A DNA stretch of 64,000 nucleotides from Anoplopoma fimbria (taxonomy: Eukaryota; Chordata; Actinopteri; Perciformes; Anoplopomatidae). The position numbers were made by a program, and so were the translations under genes. The stretch is from NCBI RefSeq assembly GCF_027596085.1, contig NC_072466.1:23525613-23589612 (forward strand). Direction: 5' to 3'. This document shows positions 50,737 through 62,039 of the stretch, one piece after another; the first letter of the stretch is position 1, and each line of letters opens with the position of its first letter. The notes under the pieces are model-generated. The model had not been told where the DNA came from, ran no database searches, and saw only the letters and a list, made by a program, of their open reading frames with translations.

Positions 50737-51671
50737 GTGGGCAAGTTCAAACACCTGAGCCCCAGAGCTGTATATGTATAGATAGTACTATTTAACATAG
50801 TAAACAGAATATTTTTCCGACTATATCCTGCCCTCTTCATATGTTGGTCACAACATTAACAACATTTTTTGATAAAATAAGATTTTTTCAATTTTTTTTT
50901 ATATTAACATCAACATCAGACTGAGCTCTGCTGCTAAGTAGTGGTGTAACGGACCATTGTCGATCCGTAATCCGTACAGATCATCCCCTTGCGGTTCAGC
51001 ACATTTATTTCACATTTTAACTTTAACCATCACAGTGTGAAGTGAAGCTTTACTGATGATCGTTATCTGCCGATATTCAGGAAAACATGCAATAAGGACA
51101 TCCAGAATTATACTTTTATTAGTCGGAGATCTCTGATAATGTTGCATGGTAAACAACCAATCCCTGTTTAAATTTACAGGAGGAGAATGAAGGCTCTGCT
51201 CAGTTACATTATGATGCGTTCAGGCTCTGTTCAGTGAGAATTAGTATTGGGCAAAGGTAAATTAAAACATTTCCATGATGTGTTCACATGTAATCTCGTA
51301 AAGTGTTTTTTTGGTGATAAAATATACAAATATCTGAGGGTAAAAATAAAATAAATTCGATGTAACCTGACATTAAGTGTTTTGTTTCATGTCAGCCTGT
51401 TATATTTAAGTGTCTGTACCTCTGTTTCTTATTATCTCACTGGCTTGCGCAACAAATAAACAAAGCTGGTGTGTTTCCATAATCATAATCGTATGTAAGT
51501 TAGACAAACTGTACTTACAATATACCAAGCCAGTTAGGACATTTTTGATTTGATGGTAAAACAGTATGTTTAAAAACATCTATGAATCTTAGCCTTGTTG
51601 CCTTTTAGGATTCTCATCTGAAACAGTGATGTTGCACACTAAATTGATTTTCCTCTCGGTCTCTCCTCCAG
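50737..51671 (+). other. tab2: TAB2 intron 2
   Basis: A 935-bp GT-AG intron. The stretch from about 50940 (AGTGGTGTAACGGACCATTG...GATCCGTAATCCG) to about 51360 resembles a dispersed element with the fish-typical 'GGTGTAACGG' start, but I am not sure. Acceptor TCTCTCCTCCAG ends at 51671. Confidence 0.8.
50940..51360 (+). repeat. Possible dispersed DNA-element fragment
   Basis: GTGGTGTAACGGACC...CCGTACAGATCATCC resembles the 5' end of a repeat common in teleosts ('GGTGTAACGGTAC...CGGTTCGG'). Boundaries are uncertain and there is no coding capacity. Confidence 0.35.
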
Positions 51672-53367
51672 AACAACAACAATTTAGACGCCTGCTGTGA
51701 ATACTTGTCCCAGGTCAGTCCGGGCTACCTGTACAGCGAAGAAGGAAACCTCGGCTTCTCCGACGATCCCGGCTTCATCAGGCTTCGTAATCACATGACC
51801 CAGCTGAACCTGGGCTTGCAGTCTCAGAATGTGCACGCGGCCCCGGTCCGGGACGGCCTGAGAATGAACGGCAGTCGAACTCTGGCCCACAGCCTGAGCG
51901 ACGGGCCCCTCCAGAAAGGCACGGCCCCCACCACTGACTTCTTTCCGCAGGATCCCCACACAGCCCCAGTGCAGGTGCCCCCCAGCATCAATGTGTTTGG
52001 CGGGATGGAGCCCACACGCAAACCGCAGCCTCCACAGCACCTCGGACTCTACCCTCTGGGTGGCAAAGGATCAACTATGGGTGTCCAGCAGACACCGCGC
52101 TTCAACCCCATCACCGTGACGCTAGCGCCCCATATCCAGACGGGCCGCAACACACCAACTTCTTTGCACATACACGGCGGTCCACAGCCGGGCCTCGGCA
52201 GTCCGCAGGGTAACTCCATATACATCCGGCCCTATGTTAGCCAGTCTGGTACGACCCGGCAGAACCAGCAGCAGGGAGGCAGGGCCCAGTACAGCCCCAC
52301 CTCCCAGCCCCAGCAGCAGATCTACCAGATCTCACACCCCTCCTCCCTGTCTGGCTCCTGGTCCGGCCCTCAGCACGCCTCCTCCTCACATACCTCACAG
52401 CACCAGACCCAGGGCCACCAGACCTCTCACGTCTACATGCCGATCAGCTCCCCCACGAATCCCCAGGCGCCCTCCATCCTCCCTGCTGGAAGCCAGGCCT
52501 CTTCCTCCGGCGTCTCATCATGCTCCTCTTCCTCCTCCTCCTCCTCTGTCATGCCCACCTCCCTGTCCACCATCAGCCAGTACAACATCCAGAACATCTC
52601 CACTGGCCCACGGAAGAATCAGATAGAGATCAAACTTGAATCTCCTCAGAGGAGCAACTCCACAACCACGACTGCAGTGCTGCGGACGGGCAGCGGGCCC
52701 CGGTCCTCCTCCACTTCCTCCTCCTGCCCTTCCTCTTCCTCCTGTTCGACCGGGGTGGCTACTGTCCCCACCACCCCTCTCTCCATCGGAGGCCCTGGTC
52801 TGAGCCGCAGCCAGCCCACTGTTTACATCTCTGCCAGCCCGCCTACTGCTGCTACCACTCCCTCTGAGGAGGCTGTCGTGGCCTCAGCCGGCTCCCGCTC
52901 TCAACCCAAGTTTTACATTTCTGCCAACGCCTCCAGCGACGACAGTGGGGGTAGGAACCCTCCCACAGTCTACATCTCAGCCAACCCTCCATTGCAGGGG
53001 CCCTCAGGTGCCAGGAACATGGGGGGCCAAGTGAGCATGGGCCCCGCGTACATCCACCACCATCCACCGAAGTCCCGTGCCTCTCTAGGAGGGGGAGGCC
53101 CGGCTTCTTCCCCCCGCGTGGTGGTGACACAGCCCAACACCAAATACACTTTTAAAATCACAGTGTCCCCCAACAAACCCCCTGCTGTGTCCCCTGGAGT
53201 CGTGTCCCCTACGTTTGAGCCCAACAACCTCCTCAGCCTTCCCTCAGACCACCACTTCGTGGAGCCAGACCCGCTCCATCTCTCAGACCCGCTGTCGCCA
53301 CACAGGGAGAGGCCGAGCGAGCCGCGCAGACTCAGCATGGGCTCAGATGATGCAGCATACACACAAG
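51672..53367 (+). CDS. tab2: TAB2 large central exon: CUE end and low-complexity linker
   Basis: A 1,696-nt exon covering residues 35-599. It opens with [20 protein letters not shown], which completes the CUE domain (about residues 8-52), then [17 protein letters not shown] as in human TAB2. Conserved islands follow. These are [86 protein letters not shown], three (Q/P)P(T/K)xYISA repeats at about 52810-52980, [39 protein letters not shown] and [11 protein letters not shown]. Between them are Ser, Gln and Pro stretches longer than in human TAB2, including a poly-Ser run at about residues 311-326 encoded by TCC/TCT repeats. They account for most of the extra length (about 762 against 693 residues). 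The exon ends after one base of the Ala codon before GTGAGC. Confidence 0.97.
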
Positions 53368-54239
53368 GTGAGCAATGCCCATGTCTGTATGCCCTTAGAG
53401 AAACAAATGCAAAAGACCAAAAATAAATAAAAAGGAATGAAAACACCACTTTGCAGAAACACGTCGCAAAGCTCTCCTGTTTGCAGATACATTTGTGTCT
53501 TGTTAGAGCTGTTTGTTTCCCCGTTTATTGGTTGTTTAGCTAATTTCAAGTGGCATAAGAGTGCACAGTGATGAGGCAAAAAGACCAGTTTTTAGACCTA
53601 GTAGCATGCAGTTCTTTTGGTTTTTTTCTCCCAGCGGTGGGTCAAATGCTTTTTCCATCGTTTCCTGCCAAGAAAGTAATTTTACTATAAAGTGTACTGT
53701 GTGATTTACACAGTCTCTTTCCATAACATTGACTGATAATGTATTTCTCAAGCCAAGTTGTGTATACTCTGCTCTCCACGTCCGTCTCCATGAGGTAGAC
53801 AAAAGTAAAGGTGACTCGCTCGGTGAGGGCCGGTGCGGTGACGTTAGTGTGAGTCTTCCACACTAAACACCGCGTTAGCTCTGACGACCCCTAAGACTGG
53901 TGGATTCTGTAGCATGAGTCAAACTATCAGGGCACACTGCTGTTTCCTTTTTGGGCTTTTGACTGTATCACGTGTGAGTCACCGGCTGTGGCTCCTGCAC
54001 GGCCGTGACTACCACCAAGAGGGGCTTCACAGCGGGCATGCTGCCTCTGCTGCTGACCCTCATAAGCCAATTTGACACCAAAACTGTAGCTGGTAAAGAC
54101 CCACCTGTCTTCACTTAACTGTTAATTAAATATGAATTGCTAATGTTAACCTACACCAGTCACACTTCACACCAGATCTGTAGCCGTTACTATTTGGCAG
54201 CAGAATAACGTTATTATAATTACATAATGTGGGCAAGTA

Positions 54240-54465
54240 AAGGCATTTCTTTGGAGCAAAAGTTAAAGAAAAAGGTTTTGTTTCTCTGTTGGATCCTATT
54301 TCATAATGTTGGAACACCTCTAATAACAGTCTGAGCCTGTCAGTGGCTTAAACAAGCACTTTTAGGGGACGTACGTTGACGGGGAGGACATGCACCGAGC
54401 GATTTATTGCAGCATGTTTGGCGGCCGCTACCGCAGCGTTCTCCCAAATTTATTGTTGTCCCCAA
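54240..54465. mobile_element. Half copy of the 14.9-kb foldback repeat
   Basis: It shares AAAGAAAAAGGTTTTGTTTCTCTG, TTTCATAATGTTGGAACACC, CTAATAACAGTCTGAGC, TCAGTGGCTTAAACAAGCACTTTTA and GGACGTACGTTGACGG with the right arm at 15195-15350. Its left arm was not recognised, so it is truncated. Confidence 0.7.
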
Positions 54466-55907
54466 TAGCTACTAAGAGACAAAAACATGGGAAGACAGGG
54501 TCCAGGTTGAAAAATACACATCAAGCCTGGTGCCATAAGACATTACCCTTTTGATTATGCAAGTATTTCTGCTGGACACTCCATGTTTGTTATTGTGGGT
54601 TGTTAACATCACACAGCCAGACAACATCTTATGAGCTAAATTTAGACTCAAGTTAAAAAAAAAAAAAAAAAAAAGAATTCATATAGTCAGATGTGTTTCC
54701 GATCATTCAGTGGACCTGGCTGCCTCCTCAAATTCCTGAATCTCATAAAACAACAATGAAAGTAGGAGTTGCTGAAGTGATGTGGCTTGACCTATATTGC
54801 CATCCTAATTTTGTGAATAGTTTAGGAGAAATTAGACCCTTTGATCTAATCAGGTAAGACAGGGTCATATCGATGTCTGAGCAAAGAAGAGAACAGTCAG
54901 TCGGCTATTGTACAGCTTACTTGAAATGACAAAAAAATATTGCGATGGGTTTGCCAAGAAGGGTGATACGCTTAGAACAGTATCATTATCACATAATAAA
55001 CATAACGATATGTTGAATCCAGCAGCTAAACACTAAGACTATTATCTGTCGCTGTGAAACATTAAGGATCCTTTGCCTTATCACAGCTGAAATGAAATCA
55101 CTGTAAAGCACTGAAACACATCACATGCATCGTGTTCAGCTATACAAGTGTTGGGCTCACGTTTTCATACTGTGTGACTTGCAGTAAGCAAGCAGGTAGC
55201 AGTTTAGCGCGTAAGAAGGATGTATTCAATTTGTCCATGGTGTGCAATCAAACAGCGATGGCAGATGTTATTGATGGCCACTTAGATACTTACACAAAAA
55301 ACAAACTATTCGAACACAGCGCCTTTGTTTAAAAAGCAGAAAATGATCTTTGTGAAGTGGCATTTGATTGTGTGTAGCAGGAAAGAGAGTGTTGTTTGTC
55401 ATTGGACGTGTGCGTGGGAGGAGTTACGACCTGTCAACGGATCCAGGAACTATAATGAATTATGGGACAGGGGCTGTAGAGACTTGAGCAGAACATGTGC
55501 ACAGTGAAAAGTTCTGTATTAAAACACTTCTTGCCTGCAGCGGTCTTGTTACCGGGATACATCTGATCTCTTCGTGTTCCCACAATAGGTGATGAAACGC
55601 AGGCTGATAGACAACAGAGGGGAATCTGATGTAGTTCCCCCGTCTCTCCTTACACAAAGTTGTTTTTATGCTCTTTGACTGGTGTATCTGAAAATGTCAG
55701 TACTGTATATCCACAGCAATTATCCTCAAAGTGATTTTATACCCTGTTTTGATTTGCAGTTTTAAGTTACAGGGAGTTTCTTAATGTATAATTCTTTTGA
55801 ATTCATTCCCCTCTTGTGATTATGTGTCATGCTGAGTTATGCGTACGTTTTTTCAGTAGCTGTTTGCCAGTGAATGCATGTAGCACAGAGCTGATGTCAG
55901 TGTCGTC

Positions 55908-55926
55908 TGTGTGTGTGTGTGTGTGT
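55908..55926 (+). repeat. tab2: (TG)9 tract in polypyrimidine region of TAB2 exon 4 acceptor
   Basis: The layout is (TG)9 followed by TTTTCTCCAG|CG, so the repeat ends 9 nt before the exon. It replaces most of a normal polypyrimidine tract. Confidence 0.9.
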
Positions 55927-55935
55927 TTTCTCCAG

Positions 55936-56096
55936 CGTTGTTGGTCCATCAGAAGGCCCGCATGGAGAGGCTGTGGCACGAGCTGGAGCTGAAGAAGAAG
56001 AAGCTGGAGAAGCTAAAAGAGGAGGTCAACGAGATGGAGAACGACCTGACCAGGAGACGGCTGGAGAGATCCAACTCGGCCTCCCAAATTCCTTCT
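55936..56096 (+). CDS. tab2: TAB2 exon 4: coiled coil
   Basis: A 161-nt exon encoding (A)[19 protein letters not shown] and then [20 protein letters not shown], followed by [14 protein letters not shown] (residues 600-653). The heptad pattern from about residue 606 to 643 is the TAB2/TAB3 coiled coil. RRRLERSNS is a basic, phosphorylatable stretch also seen in human TAB2 (RRRLKRSNS). The exon joins a phase-1 upstream exon to a phase-0 downstream exon, so skipping it would shift the frame and remove the TAK1-binding and NZF parts. Confidence 0.96.
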
Positions 56097-57087
56097 GTAA
56101 GATTCAGTCAGGGATTTTTAAAGATGATTTGATTATGTTTTGCTTTTATTTAAGAGTGACAGTGGAAATACAAACAGGAAATGGCATTACACACACCCCT
56201 TATGTAATGCTACAAAGGTTGCTGTTATATGGTTTGGGTCCTAACAATTAGCCAGTAACCCAATTCAAATTTTACAAACTGATATTTATTGTTGAGAACA
56301 GTAATCATCAGCTTTAGAGTTGCTAGTCATATTTCCCAGCTATCAACAGAAAAGTTGGGACATTTGAAAGGGGAAAATATCAAGGAATTTCAACCAACAT
56401 CTTTCATTGGCAGATCAATCATAAAAAAACAAAATACAATCAGATTTTATTAGCAGTCATCAGAGATGTTCTTCATAACTGCAAACAGATGCTTCACTGG
56501 TTATTACTGACAGCTAAAAAGCTGAGCAGACAAAACAAAATGATCTGGGTCACATTGCCATTCTTGTTCCCTACTCATGGCACATCAATACACCCTGACA
56601 CTATGTTGATTACAGGGTCTGTTTATGATTTTGGCTGATATAGTTCCATATTTTTCTGGACTTAGCTTCACGGTTCACTTTGGAGCTGTGCAGCAAGTCC
56701 TGCAGCTAAAACGGTGACAGTGAGAGTTCAAAAGAAAACGTAGAAGTCAGCACGTCTTCATATTTATCGTCAGCGCAACTTTAATGTTTATGAAAAGATC
56801 TGCAACTGTGAGTTTGTTGAAAACCTCTCGGGGTTCAGATCAAGTGCCTCTCTGAGCTTTTTGTGGAGTCGGCTGTTTTTGTCAGTTGTTACAGTTTGAG
56901 TCAACGGGGGGGCCGTGAAGTGGCAGCGGAAGGTCAATTGGCTGGTGCTGCTGAATTTAGTAGCTCCTCGGTTCTGTGTTGTTTACTGAGGCAAGCCAGC
57001 TCTGGAGAGCGGAGCAGCTCTCCTCCTGACACCGTCACAGATCCGCTCCACTGACTCTGAGAACCATTTGCACCTCAGAGCCGCCCG

Positions 57088-57123
<36 letters not shown>

Positions 57124-57173
57124 TGTGAGAGAGATGGTTAGCCGGCTGATCCCCTCCTGTTATTCTTTTTCAG
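56097..57173 (+). other. tab2: TAB2 intron 4
   Basis: A 1.08-kb GT-AG intron with donor GTAAGA and acceptor TTCTTTTTCAG. It carries a (CGTG)n tract at 57086-57126, 47 bp before the acceptor. Nothing else was recognised. Confidence 0.85.
57086..57126 (+). repeat. tab2: (CGTG)n microsatellite near TAB2 exon 5
   Basis: About ten perfect 4-bp units, CpG-containing, ending 47 bp upstream of the exon 5 acceptor. Confidence 0.95.
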
Positions 57174-57267
57174 ATCGAGGAAATGAAGCAGCTGCGATGC
57201 AAAAACAGGTTACTGCAGATCGACATTGACTGCCTCACCAAAGAAATTGATCTCCGTCAAACCAGAG
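57174..57267 (+). CDS. tab2: TAB2 exon 5: end of coiled-coil region
   Basis: Ninety-four nt encoding [20 protein letters not shown] and [11 protein letters not shown] (residues 654-684). Human has [20 protein letters not shown] and LTKEIDLFQAR. The exon starts on a codon boundary and ends with one base (G) of the Gly codon before GTATGA. Confidence 0.96.
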
Positions 57268-59252
57268 GTATGATTCTCTCTCTGAAATATAATCATCAAT
57301 AGTTGGGTTTTTTTAAAGGTTTTTGGGTCTTAAACTGGGGCTCAGCTTCTGTGTGCGTCTGAGTTAAATAATAATACAGTAAACAGTAAGTCACTGAGTG
57401 AGGGAGACCAGATTTTTGATCCAGGATCTGCAGCTGCTCACATCCTCTCCGCACACACACTCAAGGTGCAGCCATTGTGCTGTTAACTACCAGTTCTTCC
57501 TGAATTGCATCCTGTCGCTGGTCGGTAAGAAGGGATTTATTGGCCCCCTGGCAGTACTCCACCGCTGACAGAAACAGAGCCGCCGACCAGCAGCCTCACA
57601 CAGGTGATAGAGAGCCAAGAGGCGGCTCACATGAAGGAATAGCACCCGTCACAGGCCTGGTGGCTCCTGTGATTTAATGTCAGACAGAAACCGTGGCCAT
57701 CTATGTTGTCAAGTGCCAGTAAATGTAATTGTTTGTGATCTCTGCCAGGTGTAAGGCTGTGGGGAAGTCATGCTTTTGCTAGTGTGTCTGTCTGTCCAGG
57801 GCTAATCTCACACACGACTATATTCATCTGCCTGTTATTTTTTGTGCACTTTTATGATCGTATGATATTTTATTGACTGCTGTATGCCGTCATTGACTGC
57901 TCACTACTCTAAACCAGTTTGTAGGGGCCGCAAGTGATCAACAAATGCTTCTGTAGCAAAAGGCGTTTTTGGCAATCAGCTAGGCTAAAAGAAGCCCTAC
58001 CTAGTCTGTTGCACACCATGTTTTGGCCTTTGTCAAAGCTCAAAAACTGTCTTCCATAGAAAGGTTTGTTCTCCTTTTTAGTACGTGCAGATAAATTCCA
58101 TATCCGATATTCCAGGAACCAAAATTGTGGCACTAAACGAGATGAATAAATGCCACCATCTTGACTGTTAGTGAGCTGGTAGGGACAACTAACTGAGATT
58201 GGACTCTTCATTGTTTGGGAGCGGAGAGTGAGACACACTTGAAGAAAGCTGAAATGGTATTTGATCCATGCAGGGCTCAACACTAACCTTTAAACATGGT
58301 TGCTAGGTTGGCGACCAGGCATAATGCTTTTGGTTGCTGAAAATAGTCACCTTTTTTATATTTTGAGTAAATAAGGTGCTATGCAGTTACATGTCAGCTT
58401 AATAATGAAACAATATATAACATAAAACAGACATTTAACATAAAGTTTTCATTACGGTAAACAAGCAAAAATCTTGGTAGACTGTGTTGTGTGAATCTTA
58501 AAGTGTTATCAGTTAACATGTCCACTCTCAATTCCTGGAATCAGAAATAGCAGTACTGCAGCCGTTATCATGATCTTCACAGTTCCCCATCAAAACTGAA
58601 GCCAGCGAGTTACTGATTGCTTGTTCATCCGTTCTCTCCCTTTCAAATTTTAAGCGATGTATTAAACTAACCATTTGTTTAACCGAGTTTGCTAATGCTG
58701 TCTCTGGGGAAGACGACAGCACCTTCGGCTTACTTGTGGTTTCGACTCTTGACTGTAACAGCGATATTTGAATCTCAACAATGCAACTGCTGTTTGCCGT
58801 CCCTACTTTTTAATGTTAAGAGGCCAGGAATTGGTTGAAAACGTCTCACTGTCGAGCCCCGGAAGGCCAGCGAGGCGCACCGAGCCACGTTTAAGAGGCT
58901 GCAGCTTAATAATCACACTTTAATATTATTACAGTACAGACGATCATTAGTTGTTTCAGATTCACTATGTAGTCTTGTTGGTGTAGAAATCAGACCACAT
59001 GTCAGTGCAGTGTGTAGTCTCAGCTCATTCATTAGCTCCAATGTAGGACATTCATGTTCACACAGTTGCATACAGGACCTATTTGTAAATAAATGTAGTC
59101 GTTATTGTTTTAATGGTTATTGACAACATGTGATAGCATTTGCGTCACTGATGGACACGATCATTACCCCTCTGAACACGGTCACACCTGACACTCATTT
59201 GCATCTCTGTGACGCTTGGGATGTATCTGATGATGGTTTTGTGTTAAGTTGA

Positions 59253-59306
<54 letters not shown>

Positions 59307-59372
59307 ATGTGCTTGCTCAAGGTGTTGACTGCATAGCTCAACCCACTTTTTTTTTTCTCCATTTGTTCACAG
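57268..59372 (+). other. tab2: TAB2 intron 5
   Basis: A 2.1-kb GT-AG intron with a compound (GT)n(AT)n tract at 59252-59310, about 60 bp before the acceptor ATTTGTTCACAG. No exon or clear transposon was seen in the rest. Confidence 0.85.
59252..59310. repeat. tab2: Compound (GT)n(AT)n microsatellite near TAB2 exon 6
   Basis: (GT)n then (AT)n with three GTATAT interruptions. Confidence 0.95.
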
Positions 59373-59468
59373 GACCACACTTTAATCTTAGTGCAATCCA
59401 TAATTTTTATGACAACATGGGATTCCTTGGTCCTGTCCCACCCAAACCCAAAGGTACTTTATCTATTG
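59373..59468 (+). CDS. tab2: TAB2 exon 6: TAK1-binding segment
   Basis: The exon encodes (G)[19 protein letters not shown] and [12 protein letters not shown] (residues 685-716). Human has [20 protein letters not shown], then PVPPKPKDQRSI. This Phe-Tyr-Asp-Asn motif region lies in the part of TAB2/TAB3 that binds TAK1. I end the exon at 59468 because the donor there is consensus TTG|GTAAGT and the ...SI ending matches human. A weaker donor at 59453 (AAAG|GTACTT) would drop GTLSI and keep the frame. Confidence 0.9.
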
Positions 59469-61420
59469 GTAAGTTTGGAGGAGGTTGCATGGTCATGTCT
59501 GGAAGTTCCTCAGTCCTTAAATTTACTACATCAGTATTGACCCCTGTTAGAATTTCCTATTTATAGATTATATATATATATTTCTTCCATGTGTTACCTT
59601 ATGTGCTGAAGGTCAAGCCAGGTATAAGGTTGTCATTTGTCATATCCACTTTTCAATCTTTCATTTATATAACTATTGCATGTTGTCATTGGTTCAGACG
59701 GTCCTTACTGACTTAAACCACAGTGGCTTTGCATGTTTTAATAATCATCCAATAAATTCTTTAAAAATGACATTAGCAGTGTTTTATAACCAGTGTTGTG
59801 CATGTACACGTCTCACAAGAGCCAGCTCCAATTGTGGTTCGCACTGATTGAAATGAACCAGTTTGCTTTTTATTTATTTTGTTTTTTTAAACTGTTAAGA
59901 TGCTATGAGGTTTAGTTTTTTTAGCATCCAGTCCCAGACTACCAGGTTCAGGCACAGCTTCACATCACAGGTCATAGTTGTTGTGCATAAAAAAAATAAC
60001 GTTACTCAAAAGGCAGAGAGAACAGTATCTGCTAGTGGGAAAGCCTCCATGCTACTGCTGTGACGAGCACAACCTCGACCCTCCTCAGGCCCTCGTGACA
60101 CTCTCTTGTAAAGACGACTTTGTAGGAGGGGGGTGAAATAGATGATGGCTGATGTCTGTCTCCGCTCATCTGATTCGACTACTGATGCCGACGTGAAGGC
60201 AACACACTTTTCTTTTCATATTTATTGGGGTGATGAATCAGTATTCAGAGTATCATGAGACAATATTCCTATCAGCTCTCAAATACAGAGTGAACACAAC
60301 GCACCTAATCAGCTGTGAGAATAGCTGACTACATCTCTGCAAACAGCGGGATGCAATTAACTGATTAACTGATTGTTTTCCTTCTTTAGATATTGTCAAT
60401 CAAAGCATTACAATCAGCCCAAGATATTAGTTTAACTCTGATTATGACTGACTGACTACTGATTTCATCTTCTTTTCCCCTTCCTACCTGCTCCCTAATC
60501 TTTTTTTTTTTTTTTTTTCACCCATCCATCCGCCTACCCCTCATCCGTTCATCCCTCCCTTACTCTCTGCTCTGCTCCATCACTACCTGGGCCAGACAGG
60601 AGAGGATGTAGATATAATGTGACCTCTGAGCTCATGATGGAGCCCTCCACTGGTCCCTCCCCTCCTCTCCCACTTGGTTGGTACCTCTGTCCTTCTCTTC
60701 TTTCATTCTTCCTCCCTTTATCATCAACCATGTATCTATGTCTTTAACCAGCTCCACATGCTTATTTAGGATTAGAAGGTTGGGAACTTTAAAACTGGGC
60801 CCTGTACTACGATGCTAGTTCAACACAACTGGGGTATCTTTGGTTAGCTTGTTATTGGCGTTCTATAAATGTGGTGCTGTTGGATAGACGCTAGACCGGG
60901 TGTTGCACGCAGGAGGTCAAGCAGGTATTTTTTTTTTCTCAGTTGAAATTATTAGGTTTGAATTATTAGACTATAGCCTTTTGATTTGTTCAAAGTGTGT
61001 TTCACTCTGAGCAGATAAGCCCATAAGCCTATCGATTTACATATTCACACAGTCTACATTTTGTTTGCCAGCTGTCCTCTGCATTTGTCGGTTTAAACCG
61101 TGTTACTTTTTGTCCCAATTGTGTTTTAACTTCTTTGTATTTGTGTAATATTATTGCAAGATCTGGGCACCGAGCTTTGATTGGTCAGTAGGCGGTGCTT
61201 TTTACGCGAGTTAATCTTTTAACTCACTCACTTAGAATCAATTCCATATTCACACTGCACACTGACTCTATTATTATCATTATTAACGCCAAGTGGCCGA
61301 TAATCGGATGTCTGCAGTGCATGTTCACACTTTCCATGTTTTAATTACTTCGTGGATAAATTCAGTGAATTGCATTTCTTCTTCTGTGTCCTGACTTCCT
61401 CCTCCGTCTCCTCTTCACAG
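59469..61420 (+). other. tab2: TAB2 intron 6
   Basis: A 1.95-kb GT-AG intron with acceptor GTCTCCTCTTCACAG ending at 61420. It contains a T run (about 60500-60520) and a possible in-frame 81-nt cassette exon (60596-60676). Confidence 0.8.
60596..60676 (+). CDS. tab2: Candidate TAB2 cassette exon (unconfirmed)
   Basis: Eighty-one nt between an acceptor (CACTACCTGGGCCAG) and a donor (CACTTG|GTTGGT). It is open in the phase needed to sit between exons 6 and 7, and a multiple of three. It would insert (D)RRGCRYNVTSELMMEPSTG and PSPPLPL between the TAK1-binding segment and the NZF finger. I do not recognise it from known TAB2 isoforms. The donor is suboptimal. Confidence 0.3.
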
Positions 61421-61560
61421 AACCGGGCAGTAAGATTGTGAAGCCCATCGCAGACCAGGAGGAAGACGAGGGGATGCAGTGGAACTGCACCGCCTGCACC
61501 TTCCTCAACCACCCCGCCCTCAACCGCTGTGAACAGTGCGATTTCCCGCGTCACTTCTGA
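61421..61560 (+). CDS. tab2: TAB2 terminal coding exon: NZF zinc finger
   Basis: The exon encodes (E)[33 protein letters not shown] and [12 protein letters not shown], then TGA at 61558-61560. The four zinc-binding cysteines (C739, C742, C753, C756 in my numbering) follow the NZF pattern W-N-C-x2-C-x10-C-x2-C. The Thr-Phe pair (T743-F744) that contacts ubiquitin is intact, as is Gln755 (human Gln686). The TAB2 finger selects K63-linked chains. DFPRHF keeps the TAB2 '..PRHF' terminus (TAB3 ends MPRYT), supporting TAB2. Confidence 0.97.
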
Positions 61561-61949
61561 GCCAACGAGGCTGCGCCGCCTCTGCCCGCCAGACCACAAT
61601 ACAAAAAAAAAAAGGGCCTCTCTGTTTCTTCTTTTATTTCGCTAGTCGTATGAAAACTCGGGACGTGGGGGCGTCGTCATCGAGCACAGTTCGTCCAGTT
61701 CTTTCTTCCCTCCTCTCTAAGGTTTTGTAGAAAGCTGTCCACTGAAGGCTTTACAGTGTTACAGCTTGTGTTTTTCCACAAAGGCTGGCAGAGTCGGATG
61801 ATACCTCACCTTAGAGACTCGGAATGCCGTGCGGTCGAGTCTGCTCGACGGGTGACACTTTTCCCCTGAGGGATACCTCGCTGCTGCCACTTACAGTATT
61901 ACGAGTGTGGCCCTGCAGTGTGACGGCACACATACACACACCTACACAG

Positions 61950-61952
<3 letters not shown>

Positions 61953-62038
<86 letters not shown>
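61953..62038. repeat. tab2: (CA)n microsatellite in TAB2 3' UTR
   Basis: About 43 perfect CA units, which would be transcribed as (CA)n in the mature mRNA. Confidence 0.97.

Positions 62039-62039
<1 letters not shown>

Larger units (their letters stand above)
53368..55935 (+). other. tab2: TAB2 intron 3
   Basis: A 2.6-kb GT-AG intron. It holds a half copy of the foldback repeat (54240-54465), a poly(A) run (54655-54674) and a (TG)9 tract touching the downstream acceptor. No additional exon was recognised. Confidence 0.85.

Noticed and set aside
51705..53426. 573-codon open frame starting at TTG 51705 as a stand-alone gene
   Set aside because: It is the body of TAB2 exon 3. The true frame enters from the splice acceptor at 51672, and the last 20 codons or so run into intron 3 past the donor at 53367.
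51684..53449. Antisense open frames across TAB2 exon 3 (51684-52040, 52852-53130, 52970-53449)
   Set aside because: They are shadows of the GC-rich coding exon on the other strand.
50635..61560. Assignment of the adaptor gene to TAB3
   Set aside because: The N terminus MAQGSHQID, the central conserved islands and the PRHF terminus are those of TAB2. TAB3 differs at each.
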